In this document: positions 42,453 to 50,718 of the stretch, one piece after another
Position numbering within the stretch: position 1 is the first letter of the stretch
How the letters are laid out: each line of letters opens with the position of its first letter
Source of the DNA: Myxococcales bacterium
GTDB lineage: Bacteria > Myxococcota_A > Polyangia > Palsa-1104
Assembly (NCBI GenBank): GCA_003170275.1
Contig: PNAM01000032.1
Location: 110,674-173,533 of the forward strand
Length of the DNA stretch: 62,860 nucleotides
Direction of reading: 5' to 3'
The notes under the pieces: model-generated
Told to the model about the DNA's origin: nothing
Database searches by the model: none
The model's input: only the letters and a program-made list of their open reading frames with translations
Translations under genes and position numbers: made by a program

Positions 42453-43613
42453 TTATTGCGACGAGACGATCAGCTCGACGCGCGTGGGCGTCGGACCTTC
42501 CACGCACAGCGCGAACCATCCCGTGTGGGGCGCGACGTAGTCGAACGTCGCTCCCGGCGACCAGGGGATCGGCGGGCCGAGCGGCACCCGCCAGGAGTCA
42601 CCGTGTCCCGGCCGGCGCGCGGCCACCTTCACCTCGAGCGGCGCGCTGCCCTCGGCGATTCGGCTCGCGTGAACGTGCGCGCCCCGCCGCAGCGCGAGCT
42701 GAGCGAACCGACCACCGTCGCTGGTGCCGCACGGGGCGTCCTTCGCGGAGCTCACGAGGGTCTCTCTTTGATCGCGCGCTACCCCGCGCTGAAAGGGCAT
42801 CTCGTCGCTGAGGTCGCCTTCCTCTTTCAGCGGCCCGATCAAGAAGCACGGCACCACCAGGCTCAAGAGCAGCAGCCGCAACACGATCGACCACACGACG
42901 CGCGAACGATCGCTGCGAGCCTCCTGCGCCGCCTCGACCATCGCGCGGCGCACTTTTCGCTGGTCGGCGCCTTGCCCTTCGGCGGCGCCGAGCACGGGCA
43001 CGATCAAGTTGTCGGCGCGGCAGTAGGTGCAATGGACGCCGAGCGCGCCCGACGGGACGAGCAGCGGCGCGCCGCACTCGCGGCACAGCGCCGGTCCGCC
43101 TGGCCGCTCGGGCGGCTTGGCGGCGAGCGTCGCGCGCAGCTTCTCGCGGCCGCGCGCGTAGCGCTGGCCGAGCGAGCCGAGCAGCACGAACAGCGCGAGC
43201 AGTGCCGACGACACGATCGCCTCGATCAGGTCGACCCACTTCTTTGGATGCAGCTCGGCGAAGATCTCGCGCTGGGTCCACTCGGCGACGCGCACCAGGC
43301 CGAAGCCAGCCAGCATCGCGCCGATCAGGAAGAACGGCCCGAGCAGGATCGACGCCCACGAGAGCCACGACGACCCGAGCATTCGGAACAGGAGCCCCGG
43401 CGGACTGGCGAGCCGGGCGAGAGACGCCTGAGCGCGGCCACGTGTCGCCGCGTCGGCTCGCTGGGCGTCGCGCAGCGCGCGATGCGCGGGTGGGAGCGGC
43501 ACGTTCGCGCCGCAAAATGCGCAGCGCACCGAGTCGCCGTCTCCGAGTGGCACGGCGCCGCCGCAGCTCGGGCAGCGCAGGATCTCGACCGCCGGCGCCT
43601 GTGGGGAATCCAT
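42453..43613 (-). CDS. Zinc-ribbon membrane protein, myxobacterial type
   Basis: This 386-residue protein has an N-terminal zinc ribbon (LRCPSCGGAVPLGD, VRCAFCGANV) and a second one in the middle (ALCRECGAPLLV, VHCTYCRADN). Three or four hydrophobic segments lie between and after them. The C-terminal about 110 residues form a beta-rich domain probably exposed outside the membrane. TAAGAT (43623-43628) lies 9 nt before the ATG. It probably forms an operon with the DUF4241 gene. Function unknown. Confidence 0.75.
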   Translation of the reverse strand: MDSPQAPAVEILRCPSCGGAVPLGDGDSVRCAFCGANVPLPPAHRALRDAQRADAATRGRAQASLARLASPPGLLFRMLGSSWLSWASILLGPFFLIGAMLAGFGLVRVAEWTQREIFAELHPKKWVDLIEAIVSSALLALFVLLGSLGQRYARGREKLRATLAAKPPERPGGPALCRECGAPLLVPSGALGVHCTYCRADNLIVPVLGAAEGQGADQRKVRRAMVEAAQEARSDRSRVVWSIVLRLLLLSLVVPCFLIGPLKEEGDLSDEMPFQRGVARDQRETLVSSAKDAPCGTSDGGRFAQLALRRGAHVHASRIAEGSAPLEVKVAARRPGHGDSWRVPLGPPIPWSPGATFDYVAPHTGWFALCVEGPTPTRVELIVSSQ

Positions 43614-43643
43614 CAGCGGACCATCTTACCAGTCCGCGAGCGG

Positions 43644-44354
43644 TCAGAGCGGGTGGACGCCGTTACACGCGGCCGGGTCGGTCCAGCGATCGACCCAGCT
43701 GCCGTTGCTGCACTGGTACCAGAGACTGTTGGACCTGCTCTGGACGCACGCGTTGTCGGGCATCTCCTTGCCGAGCGTGTTCGAATAGCAGCCGGCGCCG
43801 CCGCCGCCACCCCCGCCGCCCCCGTAGGCGCTGAGCACCTGCTCCGCGTACTGGATTCGCTTGGACTCATCGCACGTGCCGCACCCTTCGAAGCGATCTT
43901 GAAAGGCGATGGTCGCCTGGCTCACGGTGCTGCTGGATCGCAACGCGCTCAGTCCGTAGCTCCCGAAGGTCTCGAGCTCGTACCAGGTGAAGTTGAGCTG
44001 CGTGGTCAGCGCCCAGGGTGATTCGCCGTGGACGCCCGCATACCAGGTCACGTTGTCGTTGTGGTCCGCGTTCCAGCGGCCTCCGACCGACCACTGGGCG
44101 ATGCCGCGTCCAGGCCCGCCACCGTACTCGACGGCGGTCGGGCTCACGCTCGACTCTTGAATCAGGTTGCCGATCACGCCGGCGGCCTGCGCTTTGGTCA
44201 GCCCCTTGCTGACGAAGAAGTTGTAGGCGCTGTGCTCCGAGTTGGAGAGGGCCTCTTCGGACACGGACGCGTCGTCTACCGAGCCCGCACATCCGGCGGC
44301 GAAGGACGAAACGACAAATCCAACAGCGAGAAGACTCAGTGCGGTTTTTCGCAT
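43644..44354 (-). CDS. Lipoprotein with phage-tail-lysozyme domain
   Basis: This 236-residue protein has the lipobox SFAAGC. A lysozyme-like domain of the phage tail type follows: YNFFVSKGLTKAQAAGVIGN, LIQESSVSPTAVEYGG, GRGIAQWS and RW. A run of nine glycines (GGGGGGGGG) links it to a C-terminal Cys-containing segment (CYSNTLGKEMPDNACVQSRSNSLWYQC), perhaps a wall-binding module. The enzyme would cut peptidoglycan glycan strands. Surface anchoring suggests action on the own wall or on prey. Confidence 0.82.
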   Translation of the reverse strand: MRKTALSLLAVGFVVSSFAAGCAGSVDDASVSEEALSNSEHSAYNFFVSKGLTKAQAAGVIGNLIQESSVSPTAVEYGGGPGRGIAQWSVGGRWNADHNDNVTWYAGVHGESPWALTTQLNFTWYELETFGSYGLSALRSSSTVSQATIAFQDRFEGCGTCDESKRIQYAEQVLSAYGGGGGGGGGAGCYSNTLGKEMPDNACVQSRSNSLWYQCSNGSWVDRWTDPAACNGVHPL

Positions 44355-44480
44355 GGCCAGCCAGTCTTGCAAACGATGCGCCGCGTGGATCCAGCGCGTA
44401 TCCATGCGAAATCAAGACGTGTCAGCGGGGGGTGCGGTTCCCAGGACGCGCACGATAGTTTGCAACCGGGCCGCGCGCTT
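44355..44480. other. Short gene-free stretch
   Basis: The 126 bp between the lysozyme-type and the next secreted-protein gene hold no convincing promoter box or hairpin that I can support. Confidence 0.3.
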
Positions 44481-45044
44481 CTAGTCGCTGACGACCTGGG
44501 CCTTGCCACTCGCGGACACCGTGACGCGCACGCGGGTCTTGCCGCCGGACGGATGCCACGTGCGATACAGCGTGATGGTCAGGCTCTCGTGACCGCGCTC
44601 GACCTTGGGCGCCGGCGCATCCATCCAGATCGCGACCCCCTCGAAGAACGCCACGTCCACCAGCCGTTGCAGAATCGCCGCTTCGGGAAGCGCGCCGTCG
44701 CCCAGCCACTTTCGCGCGCGCACCAGCTCGGCGAAGTCCTTCTCGCCGTGCACGCCGTAGGTCACGCCGTTGTCGTCGATCAGCACGCGCATGACGCCCG
44801 ACCCCGGGTAGGCGTGCTCGATCGCGGCGGTGATGACGGTGAGGCCCACCGGCCCCGGCTCGCTTCGAGCGTTGACCTGGGCGCCGTTTGAGTCCTTGGC
44901 CACGGCAGCGCTCAGCTCCTTCTTGACCGCTTCGATCTTGGGAGAGGACACTGGGGGTTTCTCCTTTGGGGGGTCCAACGCCTGGCTGGGACGCGCCACG
45001 GCAACGGTCGAGATCAACAGCGCAAGCACGAGGGGACGGTTCAT
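44481..45044 (-). CDS. Secreted protein of unknown function
   Basis: This 187-residue protein has a signal peptide (ARPSQA). The mature part has a Pro/Lys linker and one alpha/beta domain (VGLTVITAAIEHAYPGSGVMRVLIDDNGVTYGVHGEKDFAELVRARKW is split by several Gly loops). No motif or family is recognised. TACGCT lies 7 nt before the ATG. It is divergent from the VF530 gene, sharing a compact 20-bp promoter region. Confidence 0.65.
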   Translation of the reverse strand: MNRPLVLALLISTVAVARPSQALDPPKEKPPVSSPKIEAVKKELSAAVAKDSNGAQVNARSEPGPVGLTVITAAIEHAYPGSGVMRVLIDDNGVTYGVHGEKDFAELVRARKWLGDGALPEAAILQRLVDVAFFEGVAIWMDAPAPKVERGHESLTITLYRTWHPSGGKTRVRVTVSASGKAQVVSD

Positions 45045-45064
45045 TCTGAAGAGCGTATCGTCGA

Positions 45065-45310
45065 GTGACCGGGCCGCGCAACTCCGCCGATCCGCTGCAT
45101 GGCATCACGCTCGAGCACATCGTGACCGAGCTGGTCGCTCATTTCGGGTGGCCTGATCTGGGCCGGCGCGTCGATATTCGCTGTTTCAACAGCGATCCCA
45201 CCGTCGCGTCGAGCCTCAAGTTCCTGCGCAGGACGCCCTGGGCGCGCGCCAAGGTGGAAGGGCTCTACCTGTTCATGCTGCGCGAGCGCGCGCGACAGGA
45301 GCGCGGTTGA
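45065..45310 (+). CDS. VF530-family small DNA-binding protein
   Basis: This 81-residue protein matches the VF530 family: [59 protein letters not shown]. The family was named after a Vibrio protein with a compact helical fold proposed to bind DNA. GTG at 45065 gives the family's normal N-terminus. Function in the cell is not established. Confidence 0.87.
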   Translation: MTGPRNSADPLHGITLEHIVTELVAHFGWPDLGRRVDIRCFNSDPTVASSLKFLRRTPWARAKVEGLYLFMLRERARQERG

Positions 45311-45317
45311 GCATCGG

Positions 45318-46202
45318 TCACTCGATGATGCGCATCACCTCGGCGCGGACGGTGGAGCGGCCGACCTTGATGAAGCTCGGGGTCACGTTGGTGAGCGGTC
45401 CAATCCACCACGCCTCCCGGTAGGCGCGTTCGCGCGACGGTAGGTCGAGGCCGGACGGGAAGAGCGCCACGCGGGTGCCGGTCTTGAGCTCGGCCCTGGT
45501 CGCGGGGCGAGACCGGTAGGCGTGCTTGGTCGTGAGGATCGCGCCGCTCTCGAGCATGAGGAACACGCCCTCGTCGCCGGGTTTCGCCGGGGGACGGATC
45601 GCCAGCGCCATCTTGGCCTCGAGATCATTCGCGTCCGGCTCGCTGGTGCCGGTGAACACCAGCCAGTGCTCGGGATGAAAGTGGTGCACGTCTTCCTTGC
45701 CGGTCATCGTGATCGTGGGGTCGGGCTCGCCGCCGACGATCACGCGCAGGCTGGTCACGTCGACCTCCGGATTGGTGCTGCCGTGCACGATCAGCTGTCC
45801 CTTGGGCGCATCGACGAGGTTGGTGATGCGGTGATAGCCCCAACTCATCTCCGCTTTGTCGTTCGCCGTTTTGATCTCGGACAGCGGATGGATGACCCTC
45901 CGGCCGAGGACCAGGTCCTGCGGCGTGGCCATCCGCGTCTTGAAGAAGGTCTTGGCGGAATGTTGGCGGTTCTCATGGCCCACCCAAAAACACTTGGCGC
46001 CCGGATATTCAGATCGTTCACTTTGCATCTTGCCGAGCTTGATCTGGCCATTCGAGCTGTCCGAGTTTTCCGGATATGGCAAGAAGAACCAATCGTCGGC
46101 CCCGACAAACTGCGCGTCGGTTGCGTCCTTCGCGTCGCCGCCGCGGGCGGGTGCGGCGAACATCAAGCACCAGCTGATTCCGATCAGGAAGGTCGTCCGC
46201 AT
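45318..46202 (-). CDS. Secreted protein of unknown function
   Basis: This 294-residue protein has a signal peptide (cut near PARGG) and a beta-rich body with many Trp and His residues (ADDWFFLPYP, EDVHHFHPEHWLVFTG). Two SH3-like segments may be present (VLGRRVIHPLSEI, LKTGTRVALFPSGL). No family recognised. TAGACT (46209-46214) lies 6 nt before the ATG, with no Shine-Dalgarno, suggesting a leaderless message. Confidence 0.65.
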   Translation of the reverse strand: MRTTFLIGISWCLMFAAPARGGDAKDATDAQFVGADDWFFLPYPENSDSSNGQIKLGKMQSERSEYPGAKCFWVGHENRQHSAKTFFKTRMATPQDLVLGRRVIHPLSEIKTANDKAEMSWGYHRITNLVDAPKGQLIVHGSTNPEVDVTSLRVIVGGEPDPTITMTGKEDVHHFHPEHWLVFTGTSEPDANDLEAKMALAIRPPAKPGDEGVFLMLESGAILTTKHAYRSRPATRAELKTGTRVALFPSGLDLPSRERAYREAWWIGPLTNVTPSFIKVGRSTVRAEVMRIIE

Positions 46203-46264
46203 CGGTCGAGTCTATCAGGCGAGTAGCCCGGGAAACGGGAGTTCGATATCCTCTCGTTCGCGAG

Positions 46265-46987
46265 ATGCACATCCTGTTGCTCAGCGCGTTGCTGCTCGGA
46301 AGCTCGTGCGCCAAACCGAGCGACGCCGGGATGGCTCGCGCGATGGTGGCGATCCCCGACGCGATCCTGCCGATGGGGTGTGAACCGTCTCGCGATCCGA
46401 GCTGCGCGCAGACCGAGCTGCCTCGACATGCGGTGCAGGTTCGCAGGTTCAGGATCGATCGCACCGAGGTCTCGCAGGATGCGTATCGGGCTTGCGTCGA
46501 GGCGCGATCGTGCACCAGGCCGTTCGCCGCGTTCGAGCCGCGCCAGAATCCCAATCGACCGGTGACGCAGGTGAGCTGGGACCAGGCTCGGCGGTTCTGC
46601 GGGTGGCTCGGCAAGCGCCTACCGACGGAAGCCGAGTGGGAGCTGGCAGCGCGCGGCACCGACGGCCGGATCTATCCGTGGGGAGACGATCCACCGACCT
46701 GCCAGAGAGCCCACACCAGCGATTGCGGCGCGGCGCCGGCGGAGGTCGGGCAACGTCCGGCAGGCAAGAGCCCGTTTGGCGTGCTCGACCTGGCCGGGAA
46801 CGTCGACGAGTGGGTCCAGGATCTCTACGTCGCCTACGGCGCCGGCACACCCGGCGCTCCCTCGGGGCAGCGCGTGGCGCGGGGCGGAGCCTACGACGCG
46901 TGGCACTCGCGCTCGACGGCGCGCAGTGCGCTCGACCCCGACTATCACGATGCGCTGCTGGGTTTCCGCTGCGCGGCAAACGAGTGA
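46265..46987 (+). CDS. FGE/SUMF1-fold lipoprotein
   Basis: This 240-residue protein has the lipobox LGSSC, then a formylglycine-generating-enzyme fold: AILPMGCEPSRDPSC, VRRFRIDRTEVSQDAYRAC, PVTQVSWDQARRFCGWLGKRLPTE, AEWELAARGTDGRIYPWG, SPFGVLDLAGNVDEWVQD, and the closing ALLGFRCA. I cannot place the copper-binding cysteine pair of true FGE with certainty; the fold is also used for binding, as in many surface lipoproteins. It heads the three-gene redox operon, 19 bp upstream of the thioredoxin lipoprotein. Confidence 0.87.
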   Translation: MHILLLSALLLGSSCAKPSDAGMARAMVAIPDAILPMGCEPSRDPSCAQTELPRHAVQVRRFRIDRTEVSQDAYRACVEARSCTRPFAAFEPRQNPNRPVTQVSWDQARRFCGWLGKRLPTEAEWELAARGTDGRIYPWGDDPPTCQRAHTSDCGAAPAEVGQRPAGKSPFGVLDLAGNVDEWVQDLYVAYGAGTPGAPSGQRVARGGAYDAWHSRSTARSALDPDYHDALLGFRCAANE

Positions 46988-47006
46988 TGAGTTGAGGTCG
47001 CCGGCC

Positions 47007-47636
47007 GTGGACCGAAGACTGATGGCAGCGCTGTTGTGGTTGACGCTTGGCGCGTGTGCCGCGACGAACGCAGGGCGCGACGCACCTGTCGCGCGCGTGC
47101 CCGTCGCCGGTGATCCGAGCGATCGTTGCGTGCACGGCGTCGCCTGCGAAACGTGCGTGAAGTGCCACCCGGAGCTGGCCGCCCGGTTCAAGGCCGCCGG
47201 CGACTGGTGCCCGGAGCACGGTGTGCCCGAGTCGCAGTGCGGGATCTGCCATCCGGAGGTGGTGGTCGCGCCGCCCCGGCCGCCCCAGGGCGCTGACCTT
47301 CAGCAGCTCGTCGATGCCGGGCAGGATGTCGCGTCGCTGGAGCCGCATGCGGTCCGCGGCAAGGTGACGATCTTCGACTTCTACGCCGATTGGTGCGGCC
47401 CGTGCCGCCACGTCGACGAGCACGTGTTCGAGTTGCTGAAGCGCCGCACCGACGTCGCCTATCGCAAGCTCAACATCGTCTCGTGGGAGACGCCGCTGGC
47501 GAAGCACTACCTGGCCTCGGCGCCGAGCCTTCCGTACGTCGTGGTCTACGGAAGGGACGGCAAACCGGCGGGCAAGATGTCCGGGCTCGAGCTCGACGTG
47601 CTGGATCGCGCCATTGCGGTCGGGAGCGCTCGATGA
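47007..47636 (+). CDS. Thioredoxin-fold lipoprotein with N-terminal metal/heme-type Cys-His domain
   Basis: This 209-residue protein has the lipobox LGAC (Cys17). Residues 40-85 carry CVKCH (50-54), DWCPEHGVPESQC and CGICH (78-82). The HGVPESQC phrase recalls the N-terminal metal-binding segment of RND efflux adaptor proteins, and CxxCH could also bind heme. Residues 118-209 are a thioredoxin fold with WCGPC (129-133) and a cis-Pro in SLPYVVVYG. It is a periplasmic thiol-disulfide enzyme. GTG at 47007 has TGAGG upstream; ATG at 47022 is an alternative. Its stop overlaps the next start (ATGA), so the next protein is a likely partner. Confidence 0.86.
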   Translation: MDRRLMAALLWLTLGACAATNAGRDAPVARVPVAGDPSDRCVHGVACETCVKCHPELAARFKAAGDWCPEHGVPESQCGICHPEVVVAPPRPPQGADLQQLVDAGQDVASLEPHAVRGKVTIFDFYADWCGPCRHVDEHVFELLKRRTDVAYRKLNIVSWETPLAKHYLASAPSLPYVVVYGRDGKPAGKMSGLELDVLDRAIAVGSAR

Positions 47637-48670
47637 GGCTCGGCGTGATGGTCGCCGTGGTCGGGGTGCTGACGCTCTTGCCGGAGCGCGGCTTCGCCTG
47701 AGCGGCGTGAAGCAATCCAAACCTTCCGGTCGGAGGGTCTTCCACGAGCGGGAGCGTGCTGCCACCGCGCGGAACGTTGAACCTGTCGTTGTCGATCACC
47801 GGCACCGGCGCGCACACCGGTCACGTCGAGAGTTGCCCCGACATCAACGGCCCGGCGTGCGCGGCCAAGCCGGTGCCCGACGAGTGGCACGACCTGAACT
47901 TGTTCTTCGGCGAGCTGCGCCTGCACGCCGAGTACGGGATCACCTCGTGGCTCTCGACGGAGCTGCTGTGGTCGCTGCGCGTCGTGCACGTCGGATTCCA
48001 GCTCGAGGACGCCGTGACGCGCATGCCGATCACGCCGCCGTACGGCCCGGACCTCCACCATCGGACCGAGACGCTGGTGGGCCTCACCGATCCCTGGCTG
48101 AGCGCGCGAGCGGCGAAGGTGCTCGGCCCGTGGGCGTTCGCGTTCCGTCTCGGGCTGACGCTGCCGATCGGCTCGACGGTCCCCAACCCGTTCGAGCTGG
48201 AGCGCGAGGGCAAGCAGCACGAGCACATCCAGTTCGGCTCCGGCACCGTCGATCCGCTCGCCGGCGTCGAGCTGCACCGCGCGATCGGGCGCTTTTCCGT
48301 CGCCGGCTGGATGCTCGCGAAGGCGTCGCTGTATCAGAACGCCCAGCACTACCAGGCGGGCAGCCAGCTGCTCGCAGGGGCCAACGCGTCGAGCGATCTA
48401 TGGACCTCGCGCTGGTGGTTCATGCTCGGCGCGCTGGTCTACAACGAGCAGCCGGAGCGCTGGGATGGCGTGACCGAGACCGAAGGCAACCTGGGCCGCA
48501 CCGACGTGATGCTGGACACCGCCATCTCCGTGCGATTTCGCGGGCGATGGAGCGTCACACTGTCGGCGAGGATTCCCCTGTTCAGCCAGGCGGTCGGCGC
48601 GCAGTTGAGCTCGCCCGCCTTCGGCGAGCTCTCGATCGCACGCTCCTTCGATCTCACGCGCCGCCGGTGA
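47633..48670 (+). CDS. Candidate double-selenocysteine (UxxU) beta-barrel envelope protein
   Basis: From ATG at 47633 a perfect signal peptide is read (MRLGVMVAVV to RGFA, residues 1-22). Then follow TGA (47699), GCG GCG, TGA (47708) and, in the same frame, SNPNLPVGG and about 310 residues of beta-barrel-type strands (GTLNLSLSITGTG, LFFGELRLHAEYGITSW, FSVAGWMLAKASL) to the TGA at 48668. Reading both internal TGA as selenocysteine gives mature Sec-Ala-Ala-Sec-SNPNLP, i.e. a UxxU motif at the mature N-terminus, where a CxxC would be expected. A SECIS-like hairpin lies at 47721-47738. The usual alternative start (GTG 47756) would lack any signal peptide. Start overlaps the thioredoxin gene by 4 nt. 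Alternatives: two nonsense mutations or sequence errors. Confidence 0.68.
47721..47738 (+). promoter_or_regulatory. SECIS-like stem-loop downstream of the paired TGA codons
   Basis: ACCTTCC (47721-47727) pairs with GGAGGGT (47732-47738), one T-G wobble included, closing the loop GGTC. The loop starts 17 nt after the second TGA and 26 nt after the first, both inside the 16-37 nt window used for bacterial SECIS elements. The loop begins with G and matches the GGUC of E. coli fdhF. T at 47724 is position 17 counted from the second TGA, the place of the bulged U17. Confidence 0.6.
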
Positions 48671-48676
48671 TCGCGT

Positions 48677-48952
48677 TTACTGCGGGCGCCGGTGCTCGGC
48701 GAACTTCGCCTTGCAGGCCGATACTTCGGCCGGGTCGACGGTGACGCCCGCCACGGCCTGGCCCGTCAAGATCGGCTTCATGCAATCGCGACGCAGGTTC
48801 TTTTCCTGGCTGTGGTGGGTATAGCCGGCCGCCTTGCACGCGGCGGCGATGGTGCGGCAGGGCGCATCGACCGGCGGCGCGTCCTCCGCAAAGGCGCTGC
48901 CGCCGACCGCGAGCGCGAGCCCCATCGCCAGACCGAATAGTTTGGAACGCAT
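48677..48952 (-). CDS. Small secreted Cys protein
   Basis: This 91-residue protein has a signal peptide (SAFA, residue 22). The mature part has four cysteines (DAPCRTIAAACKAAGY, KNLRRDCMKPIL, VSACKAKF) in a helical pattern seen in many small periplasmic proteins of proteobacteria whose role is unknown. AAGGAG precedes the ATG. It is convergent with the UxxU protein gene, 6 bp apart. Confidence 0.75.
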   Translation of the reverse strand: MRSKLFGLAMGLALAVGGSAFAEDAPPVDAPCRTIAAACKAAGYTHHSQEKNLRRDCMKPILTGQAVAGVTVDPAEVSACKAKFAEHRRPQ

Positions 48953-49082
48953 GTTGTCTCCTTGGGTTGAATGCTTCTGAAGGATTGGACGCGCGCCGCC
49001 CCAAGAACATCAAATGCGCGCAGCGCCTTTTACAAAACTTTACCAATCGCCGCGCCGGCACGTCGTATAGTCCCGCGCAACG

Positions 49083-49358
49083 ATGCGTTTTCTATTCCTG
49101 GTTGTGATCGGTTTGTTCTTGCAGACGGTCGCTGGCTGCGATGACCCGCAGTACTGCGTCCCAGGTTTTGCCTACACCTGTAGTTGCTCCACCAGCACCG
49201 TTCGGGGAGAGCAGACCTGCAGCACCGACGGGCTCAGGCTTCATGATTGCGTGTGTCCGGCCGCAACGGACCTCGGGCTCGGCGATCTCGGCGCCCAGGA
49301 CGCGCAGGTCGAGGATCTGTCGATGTCGACCCCCGATCTCACGACGCCCGGCGATTAG
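49083..49358 (+). CDS. Short Cys-rich lipoprotein with PDL tail
   Basis: This 91-residue protein has the lipobox VAGC (Cys19), a compact disulfide module (QYCVPGFAYTCSCSTSTVRG and EQTCSTDGLRLHDCVC), and an acidic Asp-Leu tail (TDLGLGDLGAQ, STPDLTTPGD). The tail belongs to a linker style repeated in several lipoproteins of this window. TATAGT (49066-49071) ends 11 nt before the ATG. It may be a processed remnant or the anchor of a short surface peptide. Confidence 0.7.
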   Translation: MRFLFLVVIGLFLQTVAGCDDPQYCVPGFAYTCSCSTSTVRGEQTCSTDGLRLHDCVCPAATDLGLGDLGAQDAQVEDLSMSTPDLTTPGD

Positions 49359-49366
49359 GCGGGGAG

Positions 49367-49678
49367 CTACATCGCGTTGATGGTCTCGTAGACCTCGACG
49401 CTGCCGCCGGCCTTGAGCAGCGGGCAGCCCTTGGCCAGCTTGACCGCGGCCTCGAGGCTCTCCGCCTTGAGCACCGAATAGCCGGTGATCCCCGAGCCGC
49501 CGTCCTTGACGTTGCCGTCCTTGGCCACCGTCTTGGAGGTTCCGCACGGATTGCCGCCGTCGACCACCGCGGCGCCGAGGCCGCCGAACCACTTGCCCCA
49601 CGCCGCCATCTGCTCGGCGCGCTCCTTGTCGCTGCTCGCCATTCCCCCGCCCTTGTACGCCAATAGATAATTCGCCAT
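49367..49678 (-). CDS. YCII-domain protein
   Basis: This 103-residue protein is a YCII-related ferredoxin-like domain (MANYLLAYKGGGM, YSVLKAESLEAAVKLAKGCPLL, VEVYETI) of the DGPF type, which is commonly found beside ECF sigma factor genes. The catalytic or binding role of the family is unknown. AGGAGG precedes the ATG. An ECF sigma gene lies 3.5 kb away, at 53247. Confidence 0.85.
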   Translation of the reverse strand: MANYLLAYKGGGMASSDKERAEQMAAWGKWFGGLGAAVVDGGNPCGTSKTVAKDGNVKDGGSGITGYSVLKAESLEAAVKLAKGCPLLKAGGSVEVYETINAM

Positions 49679-49761
49679 GGTCTGTTCCTCCTGTGGGTTT
49701 GTGGATCCGAACGTATAGACGGGAGCCGGCCCGTGAACTCATCGGTGAGGCTGGAGAATCC

Positions 49762-50718
49762 TCAGAATCCGCCGGCCACCTGCACGGCGATGCGCCCGCC
49801 GGTCTTTTGCAGCTGCGCGAGCCCGCTGGCAACGTCTCGCACCGGGATGGTCGCTGCCAGCGGCACCTCCAGGCCTTCGCCGAGCCAGGTCGCGAGCAGC
49901 GCGAGGTCGGCCGGGCGCGACTTGACGCTCACGAAGTGGACGCGCGTGCGTGAGAACAGGCTGGCGAGCTTGTCGGAGGCGAACGCGGCCGACGGGAGCG
50001 TGGTCACGAAGGCGCCCCCTTTCTTCAACGCGCCTCGCCACCCCCGCCAGCGGTACGCGGCGGACGCGTCGAAGATCACGTCGAACTGCTCGTGGAGGTT
50101 TCCCGGCAGCGGGCGCTCGGTACGGTCCAGGACCTCGACGGCGCCGAGTCGCCGCGCGAGCTCGAGCCCCTTGCCGGAGCCCACCGCGGTCACCGTGGCG
50201 TTCAACTTCCTCGCGACGCCCACGCTGATCGAACCGACCCCGCCGGAAACGCCGGTCACCAGGACCTGCCCACCGCTGGCGGGCAGCCGGCCGAGATCGC
50301 GGATCGACTGGATCGCGGTGAGCCCGCTGGTGGCGGAGGCCGCCGCGAGCTCGTGCGAGACGCCTTTCGGCTTCACGGCGATCTCGGCGCACTTCGCGAT
50401 CAGCGCCTCGGCAAACGCGCCTTGATTGTTGAACGGCCCGTACGGCAGAAATCCGAACACGTCGTCGCCGACCGACACGCCGGTGACCGACGGCCCGATC
50501 TCGTCGACGGTGCCGGAGAAGTCGTAGCCGACGATCAGCGGCCGCTTTCGTCCGTGCAGGAACTTCAACGCGCCGAGCACCACTTTGTAATCCGCCGGAT
50601 TGAGCGCGGACGCGACGACGCGAACGCGCACCTCGCCGCGCCTGGGGGTCGGCAGCGGCGCGTCCATCTGCACCAGGCCTTCGAGCGGGCCGTAGCCTGG
50701 AGCTGCGATCGCCTTCAT
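49762..50718 (-). CDS. Medium-chain dehydrogenase/quinone-oxidoreductase-like
   Basis: This 318-residue protein is a zinc-independent MDR enzyme. It has a GroES-like N-terminal domain (VRVRVVASALNPADYKVVLG, VGYDFSGTVDEIG), then a Rossmann domain with VLVTGVSGGVGSISVGVARKL, VTAVGSGKGLELARRLGA and VEVLDRT. It would reduce an enone or quinone with NADPH. Its ATG overlaps the stop of the preceding gene by four bases. Together they follow the 58-bp repeated promoter-like element shared with the ECF sigma gene. Confidence 0.9.
   Translation of the reverse strand: MKAIAAPGYGPLEGLVQMDAPLPTPRRGEVRVRVVASALNPADYKVVLGALKFLHGRKRPLIVGYDFSGTVDEIGPSVTGVSVGDDVFGFLPYGPFNNQGAFAEALIAKCAEIAVKPKGVSHELAAASATSGLTAIQSIRDLGRLPASGGQVLVTGVSGGVGSISVGVARKLNATVTAVGSGKGLELARRLGAVEVLDRTERPLPGNLHEQFDVIFDASAAYRWRGWRGALKKGGAFVTTLPSAAFASDKLASLFSRTRVHFVSVKSRPADLALLATWLGEGLEVPLAATIPVRDVASGLAQLQKTGGRIAVQVAGGF

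Noticed and set aside
43780..43830. Low-complexity GCC/CCG run in the lysozyme-type gene
   Set aside because: It is only the codons of a polyglycine linker. It could slip, but gives no evidence of phase variation.
47756..48670. Ordinary start of the barrel gene at GTG 47756
   Set aside because: The product would lack a signal peptide although it is a beta-barrel, and the 40 in-frame codons upstream (signal peptide, SNPNLPVGG) would be unexplained. There is also no ribosome-binding site for it.
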